Source: an uncultured Prevotellaceae bacterium (GTDB lineage: Bacteria > Bacteroidota > Bacteroidia > Bacteroidales > Bacteroidaceae). From it: a stretch of DNA of 64,000 bases. Shown piece by piece: positions 27,734-36,517 of this stretch (position 1 is its first letter; every line of letters starts with the position of its first letter). Below the pieces are notes generated by a model that made no database searches, was not told the origin of the DNA, and worked only from the letters and a program-made list of their open reading frames with translations. The DNA lies in contig OMWH01000009.1 of the NCBI GenBank assembly GCA_900314755.1, positions 124,001 to 188,000 on the forward strand, read 5' to 3'. Position numbers and translations under genes: made by a program.

Positions 27734-28560
27734 CACTTTTCGTTATTAGATTGATACTGTGTGACGGAATCCATGAACGTGATGGCACTCTCCTCCATCT
27801 GTGCCGTCAGACGCTCTATCTTCGCGAGAATGTAATTATAGAAGAACTGTAGGATAATGGCTACGATGATACCGAATATCGTGGTAATCAAAGCCACTTT
27901 CATTCCGGATGCGACGATGGTGGGACTGATGTCTCCTGCCGTCTGTATCTGGTCGAAAGCCATCACCATACCAATCACCGTACCCAGGAAACCCAGGGAG
28001 GGGGCTACGGCGATAAACAGTTTGATCCAGGTGCATCCTTTCTCCATATTGGAAATCTGTACGGAACCATAGTTCGTCAACTGACGGTCTATCTGGTCCA
28101 GGGGCTCTTTGATATGCAAAAGACCCTGATAACAGATACTGGCGACAGGACCACGGGTCTGCCGGCACAGGTCCTTGGCACCTTCCACATCTTTCGCCAT
28201 CAACTTCGCATCAATATCCTGCATCAGCTTCTTGGCATTAATCTCTGAGAGCGTCAGATAGATGATACGCTCGATGCAGAAAGCAAGACCGATGACCAGG
28301 GCAAGAGCCACCAGTGACATAAAGCCCGCTGAGCCCTCGATGAACTTCGTCTTCAGGAGCTTATGCAGTCCACCACCCTCACCTTCGTCAGGACCGTTAA
28401 GGTCGGCATCTATCAATGCCATGGCTGAGTCGGCTGCCAGGGTGTCACTTACCAGCGACTCCGTAGAGTCCTTGGACTGCTCTGGCTGTGCCATCATGGG
28501 CTGTAGAAAGGCAAAAAGTCCCATCACGGCAAGGAGCACAAACAATTTCTTCATATTCAC
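27733..28560 (-). CDS. MotA/TolQ/ExbB proton channel protein
   Basis: The 275-residue protein has a signal-like N-terminus, an acidic linker, and three membrane helices. The conserved C-terminal part is SLGFLGTVIGMVMAFDQIQ and MKVALITTIFGIIVAIILQF, typical of the ExbB/TolQ channel core. It would use proton flow, with the ExbD pair, to energise TonB-dependent uptake or envelope maintenance. It is first in a four-gene operon with a -7 box TACCTTTG at 28578-28585 (minus strand) just upstream. Confidence 0.93.
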   Translation of the reverse strand: MNMKKLFVLLAVMGLFAFLQPMMAQPEQSKDSTESLVSDTLAADSAMALIDADLNGPDEGEGGGLHKLLKTKFIEGSAGFMSLVALALVIGLAFCIERIIYLTLSEINAKKLMQDIDAKLMAKDVEGAKDLCRQTRGPVASICYQGLLHIKEPLDQIDRQLTNYGSVQISNMEKGCTWIKLFIAVAPSLGFLGTVIGMVMAFDQIQTAGDISPTIVASGMKVALITTIFGIIVAIILQFFYNYILAKIERLTAQMEESAITFMDSVTQYQSNNEK

Positions 28561-28670
28561 TTATTTAGAATTTTGTGCAAAGGTAATCATAAATTTCGGA
28601 AATTGTTAGGTCGTTTCAATTATTTTACTTAAATTTGCAACATAACTGATAAACCAAACCTTTTAGAATT

Positions 28671-31538
28671 ATGAGGAAAACGTTACTACTAATGCTCGCA
28701 ATCTGCTGGTCTGTACTGTTGACGGCAGGTAACGTGACTCCCGAGGAGGCACTGCAGCAAGCTACCCAGTTCTTGAATGGAAGAGTGAATACAGGCAACC
28801 GAAGGGCTCCTGTGACAACACAGCAACTGACCATGGCTAAGCAGGTTGCTGGTCTCTATGTCTTTAACGTTACCAACGACAATGGCTTTGTCATCGTCAG
28901 CAACGACGACTGTGCGGAGTCTATCCTCGGCTATGCGGACGAAGGTAGTTTCGACCCCGACAACATCCCTGAGAACATGAAGGCATGGCTGCAGGGCTAT
29001 GCGGACGAGATAGCATGGGCTAAACAGCACCATATCCAAAAGAGCACACAAGCGGCTAACAGACGAGCTGGTGGTGTCAAGACAACCATCCTCCCATTAC
29101 TGAAGACCCAATGGTACCAAAAAATGCCATACAACGCATCCGCTCCTTATTACGGAATCGATGAAGGCCATTATGTATACAGCACGACAGGAACAGAGGG
29201 TGGTATCACTTGGGAGAACTGTGCCACTGGTTGCGCTGCCACTGCGATGGCTCAGGTGATGAATTACCACCAATGGCCTCAAAGCGCCACAAAAGTAATT
29301 CCTTCATATAAATGGGAAAATAAAGATGACAACCTTCCTGCATTAGCTGCAACAACCTTCGACTGGGCAAATATGATAAATAGCTATGCTGGAAGTTATT
29401 CTTCAGAACAAGCGACAGCCATTGCCTATCTCATGCGATACTGTGGACAGGCTTTGCAAATGAATTATGGTCCTGAATCTGGTGCGAGTTCCCACTTGGT
29501 GTGCGATGCGCTAAAGAACTATTTTGGTTATAATTCAACGGCAACATATTTGTCGAGGAGTTTTTACAGTTATGACAACTGGATTGAAATACTCTATCAT
29601 GAGCTTTCACAGAACAGGCCTGTCTTTTATGGGGGAACTTCCTCTGGCGGCGGTCATGCGTTCGTTTGTGACGGCTATCAGAACGAGGACTATTTCCACA
29701 TCAACTGGGGATGGGGTGGTTTAAGTGACGGATTCTTCAAACTTTCTGCTTTAGACCCTGATGAGCAAGGTGTTGGTGGAAGCAGTTCCACAGATGGCTA
29801 TCATTTTGGACAGGAAGCGATTGTGGGTATTCAAAAACCAGATGACACGGGAACCGTATTGACCCCTGCAACAACTAATTTCAATTTGACTGTAAATAGT
29901 ATCTCTATCGACAAATCGACCGTTGCTATCGGTAATCCCGTTAAAGTTACCATTAATATTTCCAACTCAGGCACTGACGATTATGACGGTGACATTTGGC
30001 TGGCTGCTGAAGAAGCAGGTATGCTTACGGGGTGTGACTTCATCATCCCAAAGGGTGAATCCAAGAATTGCATCATTAACTATACCCCTAGCGGAACTCT
30101 GGGAACGCTCAGTATTCAAGCATATAAACCGACATCAGACGGTTTCTACTCACCCATAAGTATGGATAAATCAGTTTCACTGACTGTGACTGCAGGTGGT
30201 GGTGGAGGAGGAGGAAGTCTTCCCACCACAGACAATATCGACTTGGCTGTTGAATTGACATCTATCGGGACTTCTAATGCAGGAAAGACAGAAATGTATG
30301 ACAAAGATTTAAATGCTACTATCACCATCTCTAATCCATCGCTTTCCTATAACTATTCTGGAACGTTCTACCTATATCTATACGGAGGGGGATACAAGAG
30401 ATCACGATATGGTCCAATCAACATACCCGCTGGAGGAAGTATTAAGTGGGAATACACATTGGAAAAACCGGGTGTAGGATCCAATTATTATTTCACTTTC
30501 ACACAACAAAAGGCAAGTAGCCAAACTTCTGAGAAGAACTTAGGTGCCACTTTCATCCCTTGTGAGGGCATCACGAGCTACACTGCTGACGGTACAAAAA
30601 ATGTAGTAAAAGCAACTGCCAGTTATACAGCCCCAGCAGAGGCTTTAGTCGTTGACATATCGAATACATCAAGTGTGACATCAGTAACACCTAATTCCAA
30701 GCCCAACTGTCTCTATATCTATAAAGGTTCGAAACCTAGTGGACTAGACGGAAAAAATGTCATCAAATTTGACGGTACAGCTACCTATACTGCCGACAAC
30801 ATCACGCTGACTGACGGGGCGGATTTCTATTCTCCCGTCAACTTCACCGCAACGAATATCGAGTTTACGTATAATAATGACAGATGGGCTGACGGTACCA
30901 ACGGATGGAACACCATCATCCTGCCTTTCGATGTCACTTCTGTCACTGCCAATGGCACACCCATCGACTGGTTCAAGAGCAGCAGTGATACGGGTAAGCA
31001 GTTCTGGCTGAAGGAGTTCGTCAGCGACGATGTGGGTACTGTCAACTTCGGCTTCACCTCTTCCATGAAGGCTAACACTCCGTATATCATTGCCCTGCCA
31101 GGAACAAGTACGAAATGGGATGACACACATAGCCTGAAGGGTAAGACCATCAAGTTTATCGGCAAGAATGCGGAGATACCAAACAGTGCGCAGGCTGTCA
31201 TCACTTGCAGCAACTACCGCTTCGTAGGTGAGACCAAAGCGGTCAGCACAGAGAACATCTACTGCATCAATGCCGCAGGTAATAAGTTTGAGTTGAAAGC
31301 GACTGGCGGCAGCAAGGCTTTCCGCCCATTCTTCAAGAATGGTACCTACGACCGCACCAGCAGCAGCCTGCCTGCATACCTGACCATCGGTATGGAGGGA
31401 ATCTTGACGGGTATCCAGCAGATAGAGAATGTAAGAAGCAAGAAGGATAATGTGTACTACGACCTCAATGGTCGCCGTGTTCTCTACCCGAAGAAGGGAT
31501 TGTATATCCTCAATGGCAAAAAAGTAATAATGAAGTAA
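28671..31538 (+). CDS. C10 family cysteine peptidase with type IX sorting tail
   Basis: The 955-residue protein has a signal peptide (1-20), a Spi-type inhibitory propeptide (about 22-115), and a streptopain-like catalytic domain with Cys188 (ATGCAATAMAQVMNYHQWP) and His329 (GGHAFVCDGYQ). Two CARDB-like beta domains (about 405-650) follow, separated by a Gly run near 508-514. A further beta domain leads to a C-terminal Por/type IX sorting sequence (YYDLNGRRV, KGLYILNGKKV). It is predicted to be secreted through the outer membrane and cell-attached or released as a protease. Its first 450 codons are more AT-rich than the surrounding genes, a hint of different ancestry. Confidence 0.93.
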   Translation: MRKTLLLMLAICWSVLLTAGNVTPEEALQQATQFLNGRVNTGNRRAPVTTQQLTMAKQVAGLYVFNVTNDNGFVIVSNDDCAESILGYADEGSFDPDNIPENMKAWLQGYADEIAWAKQHHIQKSTQAANRRAGGVKTTILPLLKTQWYQKMPYNASAPYYGIDEGHYVYSTTGTEGGITWENCATGCAATAMAQVMNYHQWPQSATKVIPSYKWENKDDNLPALAATTFDWANMINSYAGSYSSEQATAIAYLMRYCGQALQMNYGPESGASSHLVCDALKNYFGYNSTATYLSRSFYSYDNWIEILYHELSQNRPVFYGGTSSGGGHAFVCDGYQNEDYFHINWGWGGLSDGFFKLSALDPDEQGVGGSSSTDGYHFGQEAIVGIQKPDDTGTVLTPATTNFNLTVNSISIDKSTVAIGNPVKVTINISNSGTDDYDGDIWLAAEEAGMLTGCDFIIPKGESKNCIINYTPSGTLGTLSIQAYKPTSDGFYSPISMDKSVSLTVTAGGGGGGGSLPTTDNIDLAVELTSIGTSNAGKTEMYDKDLNATITISNPSLSYNYSGTFYLYLYGGGYKRSRYGPINIPAGGSIKWEYTLEKPGVGSNYYFTFTQQKASSQTSEKNLGATFIPCEGITSYTADGTKNVVKATASYTAPAEALVVDISNTSSVTSVTPNSKPNCLYIYKGSKPSGLDGKNVIKFDGTATYTADNITLTDGADFYSPVNFTATNIEFTYNNDRWADGTNGWNTIILPFDVTSVTANGTPIDWFKSSSDTGKQFWLKEFVSDDVGTVNFGFTSSMKANTPYIIALPGTSTKWDDTHSLKGKTIKFIGKNAEIPNSAQAVITCSNYRFVGETKAVSTENIYCINAAGNKFELKATGGSKAFRPFFKNGTYDRTSSSLPAYLTIGMEGILTGIQQIENVRSKKDNVYYDLNGRRVLYPKKGLYILNGKKVIMK

Positions 31539-31554
31539 GAAAGACCTCTCCTGA

Positions 31555-31574
31555 CCTCCCCTGTTTAGGGGAGG
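31555..31574 (+). terminator. Perfect hairpin between the C10 protease and peptide genes
   Basis: CCTCCCCT and AGGGGAGG form an 8 bp stem around GTTT. No T-run follows, so it may attenuate transcription or mark an mRNA processing site rather than fully terminate. Confidence 0.5.
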
Positions 31575-31611
31575 AAAGGGGATCTAGCAACAAATAAAAA
31601 GAAAACAAACT

Positions 31612-31779
31612 ATGAAGAGACAATATATCAAACCAGAGAGTGAACTCGTCCTTTTACGTCCCACTCAGATATTAATGGGCAGTCCAGGTGCCGGTGACAT
31701 GCCTGACCCAGGCATAGGATCAAGGGAAATCCTCTTCGATGACGAGGAACTGGATATCGAGAAAATGTTAAGTCTATAA
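31612..31779 (+). CDS. 55-residue peptide gene downstream of the C10 protease
   Basis: The ORF encodes a peptide starting MKRQYIKPESELVLLRPTQI, continuing LMGSPGAGDMPDPGIG and ending in an acidic helix (DDEELDIEKMLSL). The opening resembles a common but poorly described class of small Bacteroidales peptides that begin K-x-Y-x-x-P and have a Gly/Ser turn after a hydrophobic strand. The position after a C10 peptidase and before a strong terminator supports a real gene. A precursor peptide cleaved near LMGSPG is one possibility; a small accessory or inhibitor is another. The function is unknown. Confidence 0.7.
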   Translation: MKRQYIKPESELVLLRPTQILMGSPGAGDMPDPGIGSREILFDDEELDIEKMLSL

Positions 31780-31786
31780 CAAAACC

Positions 31787-31816
31787 AAATGGGGTTGCTT
31801 CATCGCAACCCCATTT
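31787..31816 (+). terminator. Strong hairpin after the peptide gene
   Basis: A perfect 12 bp stem (31787-31798 with 31805-31816) encloses the loop TTCATC, 7 nt after the peptide stop codon. AAA/TTT at the stem base give a short T-run. Confidence 0.75.
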
Positions 31817-31834
31817 ACTTCGCGGAGAGAACGA

Positions 31835-31865
31835 CAAAGCCCCGAGGGTTTACCTCGGAGCTTTG
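31835..31865. terminator. Hairpin downstream of the tRNA-Ser fragment
   Basis: CAAAGC-c-CCGAGG, a 5 nt loop, and CCTCGG-a-GCTTTG pair almost perfectly. It lies where a minus-strand transcript through the tRNA fragment would end. Confidence 0.6.
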
Positions 31866-31880
31866 AACCTGTTCATCCTG

Positions 31881-31945
31881 CGGAGAGAACAGGATTCGAA
31901 CCTGCGAACCGGTTTTGCCGGTTACACGCTTTCCAGGCGTGCCTC
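31881..31945 (-). pseudogene. 5'-truncated tRNA-Ser(GGA)
   Basis: The minus strand has a full anticodon arm (CACGC-CTGGAAA-GCGTG, 31925-31941, anticodon GGA), a long class II variable arm (CCGG pairs), a T arm with TTCGAAT and the 3' acceptor strand TCTCTCC plus G. The 5' acceptor strand and D arm are missing: upstream there is only a C/A-rich stretch leading back to a promoter. A 10 bp copy of the 3' end (CGGAGAGAAC on the plus strand) recurs at 31823-31832. It could be an attachment-site remnant of an integrated element or a tRNA-derived small RNA. Confidence 0.75.
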
Positions 31946-31960
31946 TTTTGTTTGCGGCTG

Positions 31961-31991
31961 CAAAGTTACGAATAAGTAAGCAAAATACAAA
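31961..31991 (-). promoter_or_regulatory. Consensus promoter directly in front of the tRNA-Ser fragment
   Basis: TTTG (31988-31991), a 19 bp spacer and TAACTTTG (31961-31968) on the minus strand match the consensus exactly. The predicted start is about 10-15 nt before the anticodon arm, so the fragment could be transcribed without a D arm. Confidence 0.7.
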
Positions 31992-32040
31992 ATAAAATTG
32001 GGTTTATTTTTATTTTCAAACGAAAGTAACTGCGACGGAG

Positions 32041-32820
32041 TCAGAGGTAAATACCAAAAACTTTTCCTACATTTTCGTTCGTCTGTCGGCAAATATCTTC
32101 TTCACTCACCCCATAAGCCTCTGCCATACGGGTGATGACATGACGGATGAAAGCGGGTTCGTTACGCTTGCCACGCATGGGGACGGGTGCCATATAGGGG
32201 GCATCGGTCTCCAGGACGATACGGTCTAAGGGAACGCATGCCGGCAATATTTCTGGCAGATGACTTTTCTTGAAGGTCAACACGCCACCGATACCCAACA
32301 CGAAACGGTCGAACTCCAACAGTTGACAAGCCTCCTGCTCATTACCTGTAAAACAATGGAACACACCACCGGGTAAATCTCGCGCATACCTCTTTAATAT
32401 AGCGACCATCTCGTTCTGTGCCTTTCTGCAGTGTATCATCAAGGGCAGACGGGTTTCTACTGACCAGCGTACCTGTTCCTCGAAAGCCTCCAGCTGCTCT
32501 TGCTCGAACTCACGGCTCCAATAGTAATCGAGCCCTACCTCACCAATAGCAATACAGTTGAGAGTGGAGAGTTGAGAGCGGAGAGTTGAGAGCACCTCAC
32601 GCCAGTCGGCACGCACCTCCTCCGGGTGCAGACCGAGCATGGGATAGGCGAAGCAGGGATAGCGACGGGCGACCTCCATCACTGTCTGGCACGACGGAAG
32701 GTCGATGGCAGGGATGAAGACTTTCGCACAACCAGCGTCCTTGGCTCGTTGTACGACAGCATCCAAGTCGTCACGAAACTCTTCGCCATCCAGGTGACAA
32801 TGGGTGTCGGTGTAGTTCAT
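32041..32820 (-). CDS. tatD: TatD family metal-dependent hydrolase
   Basis: The 259-residue protein has the metal-binding TDTHCHLD at the N-terminus, GEVGLDYYW, LMIHCRKA, FHCFTGNEQEA and LETDAPYMAP, all diagnostic of TatD DNases. The frame opens 56 codons earlier at 32988, inside the upstream prenyltransferase gene, but MNYTDTHCHLDG is the family start. Codons 81-92 (LSTLRSQLSTLN) are encoded by a CAACTCTC-type tandem repeat (32556-32593), inserted in a surface-loop position. It is probably co-transcribed with the polyprenyl synthase gene. Confidence 0.94.
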   Translation of the reverse strand: MNYTDTHCHLDGEEFRDDLDAVVQRAKDAGCAKVFIPAIDLPSCQTVMEVARRYPCFAYPMLGLHPEEVRADWREVLSTLRSQLSTLNCIAIGEVGLDYYWSREFEQEQLEAFEEQVRWSVETRLPLMIHCRKAQNEMVAILKRYARDLPGGVFHCFTGNEQEACQLLEFDRFVLGIGGVLTFKKSHLPEILPACVPLDRIVLETDAPYMAPVPMRGKRNEPAFIRHVITRMAEAYGVSEEDICRQTNENVGKVFGIYL

Positions 32821-32836
32821 TGTGGAGAGTTGAGAG

Positions 32837-33814
32837 TTACTTATTACGATGCAGCAACTCGTCCATATACTGACGGAGGGACTGTTTACGCTCTTCTGCC
32901 ACACTGACCTTTGCCAGATACTGGGCTGCCTGGTCGAAATAGTAGTTGATTTTCTCCTCACAGAGCTGTCGGATACCGATCTCATCATACAGACGGGTAA
33001 CAGCAGCCACCTTCACGTCACGGTTGAAGGTCGGTGCTTCTATCCAACGGACCAGTTCTGCACGCTGTTTCTCATCCGCACGGTTATAGGCATTGATGAG
33101 CATATAGGTCTTCTTGTTAGAGGTGATATCACCACCTATTGCCTTGCCGAACACCTTCGGGTCGCCATAGACATCAAGCAGGTCGTCCTGCAACTGGAAA
33201 GCAAGTCCCAACTGCTCGCCAAACTTATACAGATTCCGCACATCCTCCTCAGGGGCATCAGCAAGGATACCGCCAATCTTCGTCGCACAGGCAAGCAGTA
33301 CGGAAGTCTTCAGACGGATCATCTCGATATATTCCTCCTCCTTGACATCACCACGCGTCTCGAAATCCATGTCATACTCCTGTCCCTCGCCGATCTCCAG
33401 TGCCGTCTCCGTGAAACAGTCGAGCACCTCTGCCAACTTTTCCGCAGGCACCTGAGCCATCCGCTGGTAGGCAAGAACCAGCATCGAGTCACCCGACAGG
33501 ATCGCCGTATTGGCATCCCATCGCTTATGTACCGTCTCATGTCCACGCCGCAGGTCGGCATTATCCATCAGGTCATCATGCAGCAAGGTATAGTTATGAT
33601 AGGTCTCCAGACCACAGGCAGGCATGAGGATATCCTCCGGTTGGTCTTTAAAAAGGTTATACGCCATCAGCATCAGTACCGGGCGTATGCGCTTGCCACC
33701 GATGGAGAGCACATAACGGATAGGGTCATACAGCGACTGGGGTTTCCGCTCGTAAGGGAGCTGGTCTAAGAAGTCGTTGACAGACTTCAGGATTTCATTG
33801 GATGTCTTTATCAT
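32837..33814 (-). CDS. Polyprenyl diphosphate synthase
   Basis: The 325-residue trans-prenyltransferase has both aspartate-rich motifs (LLHDDLMDNADLRRG and LAFQLQDDLLDVYGD), the substrate-binding GGKRIRPVL, and TSNKKTYM. It elongates allylic diphosphates, supplying farnesyl/geranylgeranyl or longer chains for menaquinone or cell-wall carriers. The chain length cannot be read reliably by eye. The ATG at 33814 is preferred to a TTG at 33835. The start lies 4 nt after the tonB stop, so tonB, this gene and tatD form an operon. Confidence 0.93.
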   Translation of the reverse strand: MIKTSNEILKSVNDFLDQLPYERKPQSLYDPIRYVLSIGGKRIRPVLMLMAYNLFKDQPEDILMPACGLETYHNYTLLHDDLMDNADLRRGHETVHKRWDANTAILSGDSMLVLAYQRMAQVPAEKLAEVLDCFTETALEIGEGQEYDMDFETRGDVKEEEYIEMIRLKTSVLLACATKIGGILADAPEEDVRNLYKFGEQLGLAFQLQDDLLDVYGDPKVFGKAIGGDITSNKKTYMLINAYNRADEKQRAELVRWIEAPTFNRDVKVAAVTRLYDEIGIRQLCEEKINYYFDQAAQYLAKVSVAEERKQSLRQYMDELLHRNK

Positions 33815-33818
33815 AATA

Positions 33819-34538
33819 CTATAGTTTAAATACAATAGGAATACTCACTTTCGTACGACAGGGCTGACCGTTCTGCACACCGGGTTGCCAGTTAGGCATC
33901 ATCCTCAGCACCCGTAACGCCTCTCTGTCACACTCCCGGGATAGCGACTGCACGATTTTCAGACCAGTGATACGCCCGTCTTTCTCCACATAGAAATGGA
34001 CTATCACCTTACCTTCCGTCTTCTTCACCTGTGCCATCTTGGGATAGCGCAGGTTCTTGGTCAGCCATTTCATGAACTCCACGGCACCACCGGGATACTG
34101 CGGGAGGTCTTCCACCAGGCGGAACTTCAAGGGATTGTCCTCGGGGTCGATACCCATGGGAGCTATCGCCTTAGGCTCCTCCTCACCCTGCAGCTCTTTC
34201 AACAACGTCTCGTCCTCGCCGTCTCCCTCGTCCTCAGCCACCTGTTCCTCCTGCGGTGCCAGCTCCACGTTATCATCCACGATGCGCAGTTGCTCAGCCT
34301 CCTTAGGTTGCGACTTGTCAGGTTCCAGTTGGGCGACCTGCTCTTCTATCGACATGGGGATCATCTCGTCCTCATGCACCAGCTCGTCCAAGTCGAGTGT
34401 CGACTCGTCACCTGCCGACTCCACACTGTTCCATTCCAGTGCGACGAAAAGCATGGCAAGCACCAGCACCAGTCCTAACAGGAATCCTGTGGTGCGCTGC
34501 TGGTCGAGATCAGCCTGTGGGGTCTTCTTTTCTTCCAT
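33819..34538 (-). CDS. Energy transducer TonB
   Basis: The 239-residue protein has a short cytoplasmic start, one membrane helix (GFLLGLVLVLAMLFVALEW), a long acidic Glu/Asp/Pro-rich periplasmic linker (about 45-135) and a C-terminal TonB domain (GGAVEFMKWLTKNLRYP, GKVIVHFYVEKDGRITG, VLRMMPNWQPG). It transmits proton-motive energy from ExbB/ExbD to outer-membrane receptors. The linker is acidic rather than the Pro-Lys type of E. coli, as is usual in Bacteroidales. Confidence 0.93.
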   Translation of the reverse strand: MEEKKTPQADLDQQRTTGFLLGLVLVLAMLFVALEWNSVESAGDESTLDLDELVHEDEMIPMSIEEQVAQLEPDKSQPKEAEQLRIVDDNVELAPQEEQVAEDEGDGEDETLLKELQGEEEPKAIAPMGIDPEDNPLKFRLVEDLPQYPGGAVEFMKWLTKNLRYPKMAQVKKTEGKVIVHFYVEKDGRITGLKIVQSLSRECDREALRVLRMMPNWQPGVQNGQPCRTKVSIPIVFKL

Positions 34539-34592
34539 GCTTTGGCAATAAAAACGATTGTCGTGCGTTATTAGTTTGCAAAGTTACGAAGA

Positions 34593-34625
34593 AATTAGAA
34601 ATTAGGAATTAGAAATTAGGAATTA
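34593..34625. repeat. GGAATTAGAAATTA tandem repeat in the tonB-porQ spacer
   Basis: About two and a half copies of a 14-16 bp GGAATTAGAAATTA unit occupy the place where the porQ -33 box would be expected. The porQ -7 box TATCTTTG (34631-34638) follows. Confidence 0.7.
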
Positions 34626-34661
34626 TTATGTATCTTTGCATGAAAATTTGAAAGAAGACAG

Positions 34662-35606
34662 ATGAGAAAAGTCGTTTTTGTCCTGATAACCACCCTTTCT
34701 GCCCTCCAGGTCTTTGCCCAGGAGAGCCAGGAGGTATTTAGCTTCTTGCGACTGCCTGTCAGTGCCCACGTGGCAGCACTGGGTGGCGACAATATCACAC
34801 TCGACGATGACGACCCCACCGTTGTCTTCCATAACCCCGCCCTCATCTGCAACACGTCCGACAAGAGTATCAACCTCAACTTCATGACATACATGGAGGG
34901 TGCCAAGACAGCTTCCGCCTCGTTCGTCAAGGGATGGGGTGAGCGTGGCACATGGGCTGTCAGCGCACAGTATATGAACTATGGCAGTATGAAGGAGACG
35001 ACCATCGACAATATCGAGCAGGGCTCGTTCTCTGCGAAGGACATCGCAGTGGCAGGAACCTTCGCCTATCTGCTCAGCGACCGCTGGAGCGGTGGTGTCA
35101 CCCTGCGTTTCATCTCCTCGTCGATAGCGAGTTACAACGCTATCGGCATCGCCTCTGACTTAGGACTGAACTACTACGACGAAGTGCATGGCTGGTCGAT
35201 ATCGGCTGTCGCCAAGAACCTCGGCGGACAGGTGAAGGCTTACCAGGACGAATACGAGAAGATACCTATCGACTTGCAGTTGGGTGTCTCCAAACGTCTT
35301 GCCGCGGCACCGTTGCGTTTCTCCGCTACCCTGTCGCGCCTCAACCGTTGGGACACCAGTTTCATCCAGCATGTCGCCTTGGGTGTCGACGTGTTCATCG
35401 GTGAGAGCATCTATATCGCCGGTGGCTATAACTTCCGTCGCCGTGACGAGATGAAGATCAGTGAGGGTGACGGCAGCAGCAGTCATGGGGCAGGACTGTC
35501 GGTCGGTGCAGGTCTGACACTCAAGCGTTTCAAGCTCAGTGCCGCCTATGCCAAATACCATGTGTCTGCCTCGTCGATACTGATTAACGCAACTTATAGC
35601 TTATGA
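34662..35606 (+). CDS. porQ: Type IX secretion system protein PorQ
   Basis: The 314-residue protein has a signal peptide (1-20) and a transmembrane beta-barrel of the PorV/PorQ (FadL-like) group. It starts [20 protein letters not shown] and [12 protein letters not shown], with repeated amphipathic strands such as [11 protein letters not shown] and [10 protein letters not shown]. PorQ helps deliver or attach cargo in the type IX pathway. It overlaps cmk by 4 nt; I know this gene pairing from Bacteroidales genomes. A likely cargo is the C10 peptidase at 28.7 kb. Confidence 0.9.
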   Translation: MRKVVFVLITTLSALQVFAQESQEVFSFLRLPVSAHVAALGGDNITLDDDDPTVVFHNPALICNTSDKSINLNFMTYMEGAKTASASFVKGWGERGTWAVSAQYMNYGSMKETTIDNIEQGSFSAKDIAVAGTFAYLLSDRWSGGVTLRFISSSIASYNAIGIASDLGLNYYDEVHGWSISAVAKNLGGQVKAYQDEYEKIPIDLQLGVSKRLAAAPLRFSATLSRLNRWDTSFIQHVALGVDVFIGESIYIAGGYNFRRRDEMKISEGDGSSSHGAGLSVGAGLTLKRFKLSAAYAKYHVSASSILINATYSL

Positions 35607-36295
35607 AAAAGATTACGATAGCAATTGACGGCCACTCATCATGTGGCAAAAGTACCATGGCGAAAGACCTGGCTCGTGAAGTCGGATATGTTTATGTCGA
35701 CACAGGTGCCATGTATCGCAGTGTCACACTCTTTGCCCTCCGCAATGGGCTCTTCACGGCTGACGGCATCAACGAGGAAGAACTCCGTCACCGTATGCCC
35801 GAGATTCATATCTCATTTAAGTTCAATGCGGAGACAGGCCGCCCTGACACGTACCTGAACGGGGAACTCGTCGAGCAGGACATCCGCACCATGGAGGTCA
35901 GCAACCACGTGAGTCCCATCGCCGCCCTCGGTTTTGTACGTGAGGCAATGGTAGCTCAGCAGCAGCAGATGGGTAAGGACAAGGGTGTTGTGATGGACGG
36001 TCGTGACATCGGCACTACTGTATTCCCCGACGCAGAGCTGAAGATCTATGTCACCGCCTCAGCAGAGGTTCGTGCCCAGCGTCGTTATGACGAGTTAAAG
36101 GCGAAAGGTATGGAAGCTGACTACGACGAGATTCTGAAGAACGTACAGGAGCGCGACTATATCGACTCCCACCGTGAGGTATCTCCTCTCCGCAAGGCTG
36201 ACGATGCCATCGAACTTGACAACAGCCACATGACGATTGCCGAGCAGAAGCAATGGCTCCTCGACCGCTTCAACGAGACGGTGAAAGAAAATTGA
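35603..36295 (+). CDS. cmk: Cytidylate kinase
   Basis: The 230-residue protein has the P-loop [50 protein letters not shown] and the lid RRYDEL. It phosphorylates CMP and dCMP. Its length and motifs are ordinary. It overlaps porQ by 4 nt. No terminator is evident in the 30 bp before the convergent YolD-like gene. Confidence 0.96.
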   Translation: MKKITIAIDGHSSCGKSTMAKDLAREVGYVYVDTGAMYRSVTLFALRNGLFTADGINEEELRHRMPEIHISFKFNAETGRPDTYLNGELVEQDIRTMEVSNHVSPIAALGFVREAMVAQQQQMGKDKGVVMDGRDIGTTVFPDAELKIYVTASAEVRAQRRYDELKAKGMEADYDEILKNVQERDYIDSHREVSPLRKADDAIELDNSHMTIAEQKQWLLDRFNETVKEN

Positions 36296-36325
36296 CCTAT
36301 TAAAGTACTGTTATCGTTACGCAGC

Positions 36326-36517
36326 CTACACGTCGACTTCCGTGTGAGGCTCATTATATAACCGCTCGTTCTCCTTTATCGTCTCATGGATAGCGGCATC
36401 GTATCCCGTCAAAGCCGCAAAGGGAGCAAACTGAGCAGCACGGTTCCACATCGACATCTGCGGATGGCGCTTCGACACGTGATGTGGCAAGTTGATGATG
36501 TCGTCGTAGTATCCCAT
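36326..36517 (-). CDS. YolD-like small protein, partner of Y-family polymerase
   Basis: The 63-residue protein contains [20 protein letters not shown] and [11 protein letters not shown], a signature seen in short proteins next to UmuC-like polymerases, many of them in Firmicutes, and resembling YolD. It overlaps the polymerase stop codon (shared bases at 36517-36519), so translation is coupled. It may modulate translesion synthesis. The family assignment is from memory of the motif and moderately sure. Confidence 0.7.
   Translation of the reverse strand: MGYYDDIINLPHHVSKRHPQMSMWNRAAQFAPFAALTGYDAAIHETIKENERLYNEPHTEVDV

Noticed and set aside
31881-31970. Complete tRNA-Ser gene
   Set aside because: No D arm and no 5' acceptor strand can be found upstream of the anticodon arm, so only a truncated tRNA is supported.
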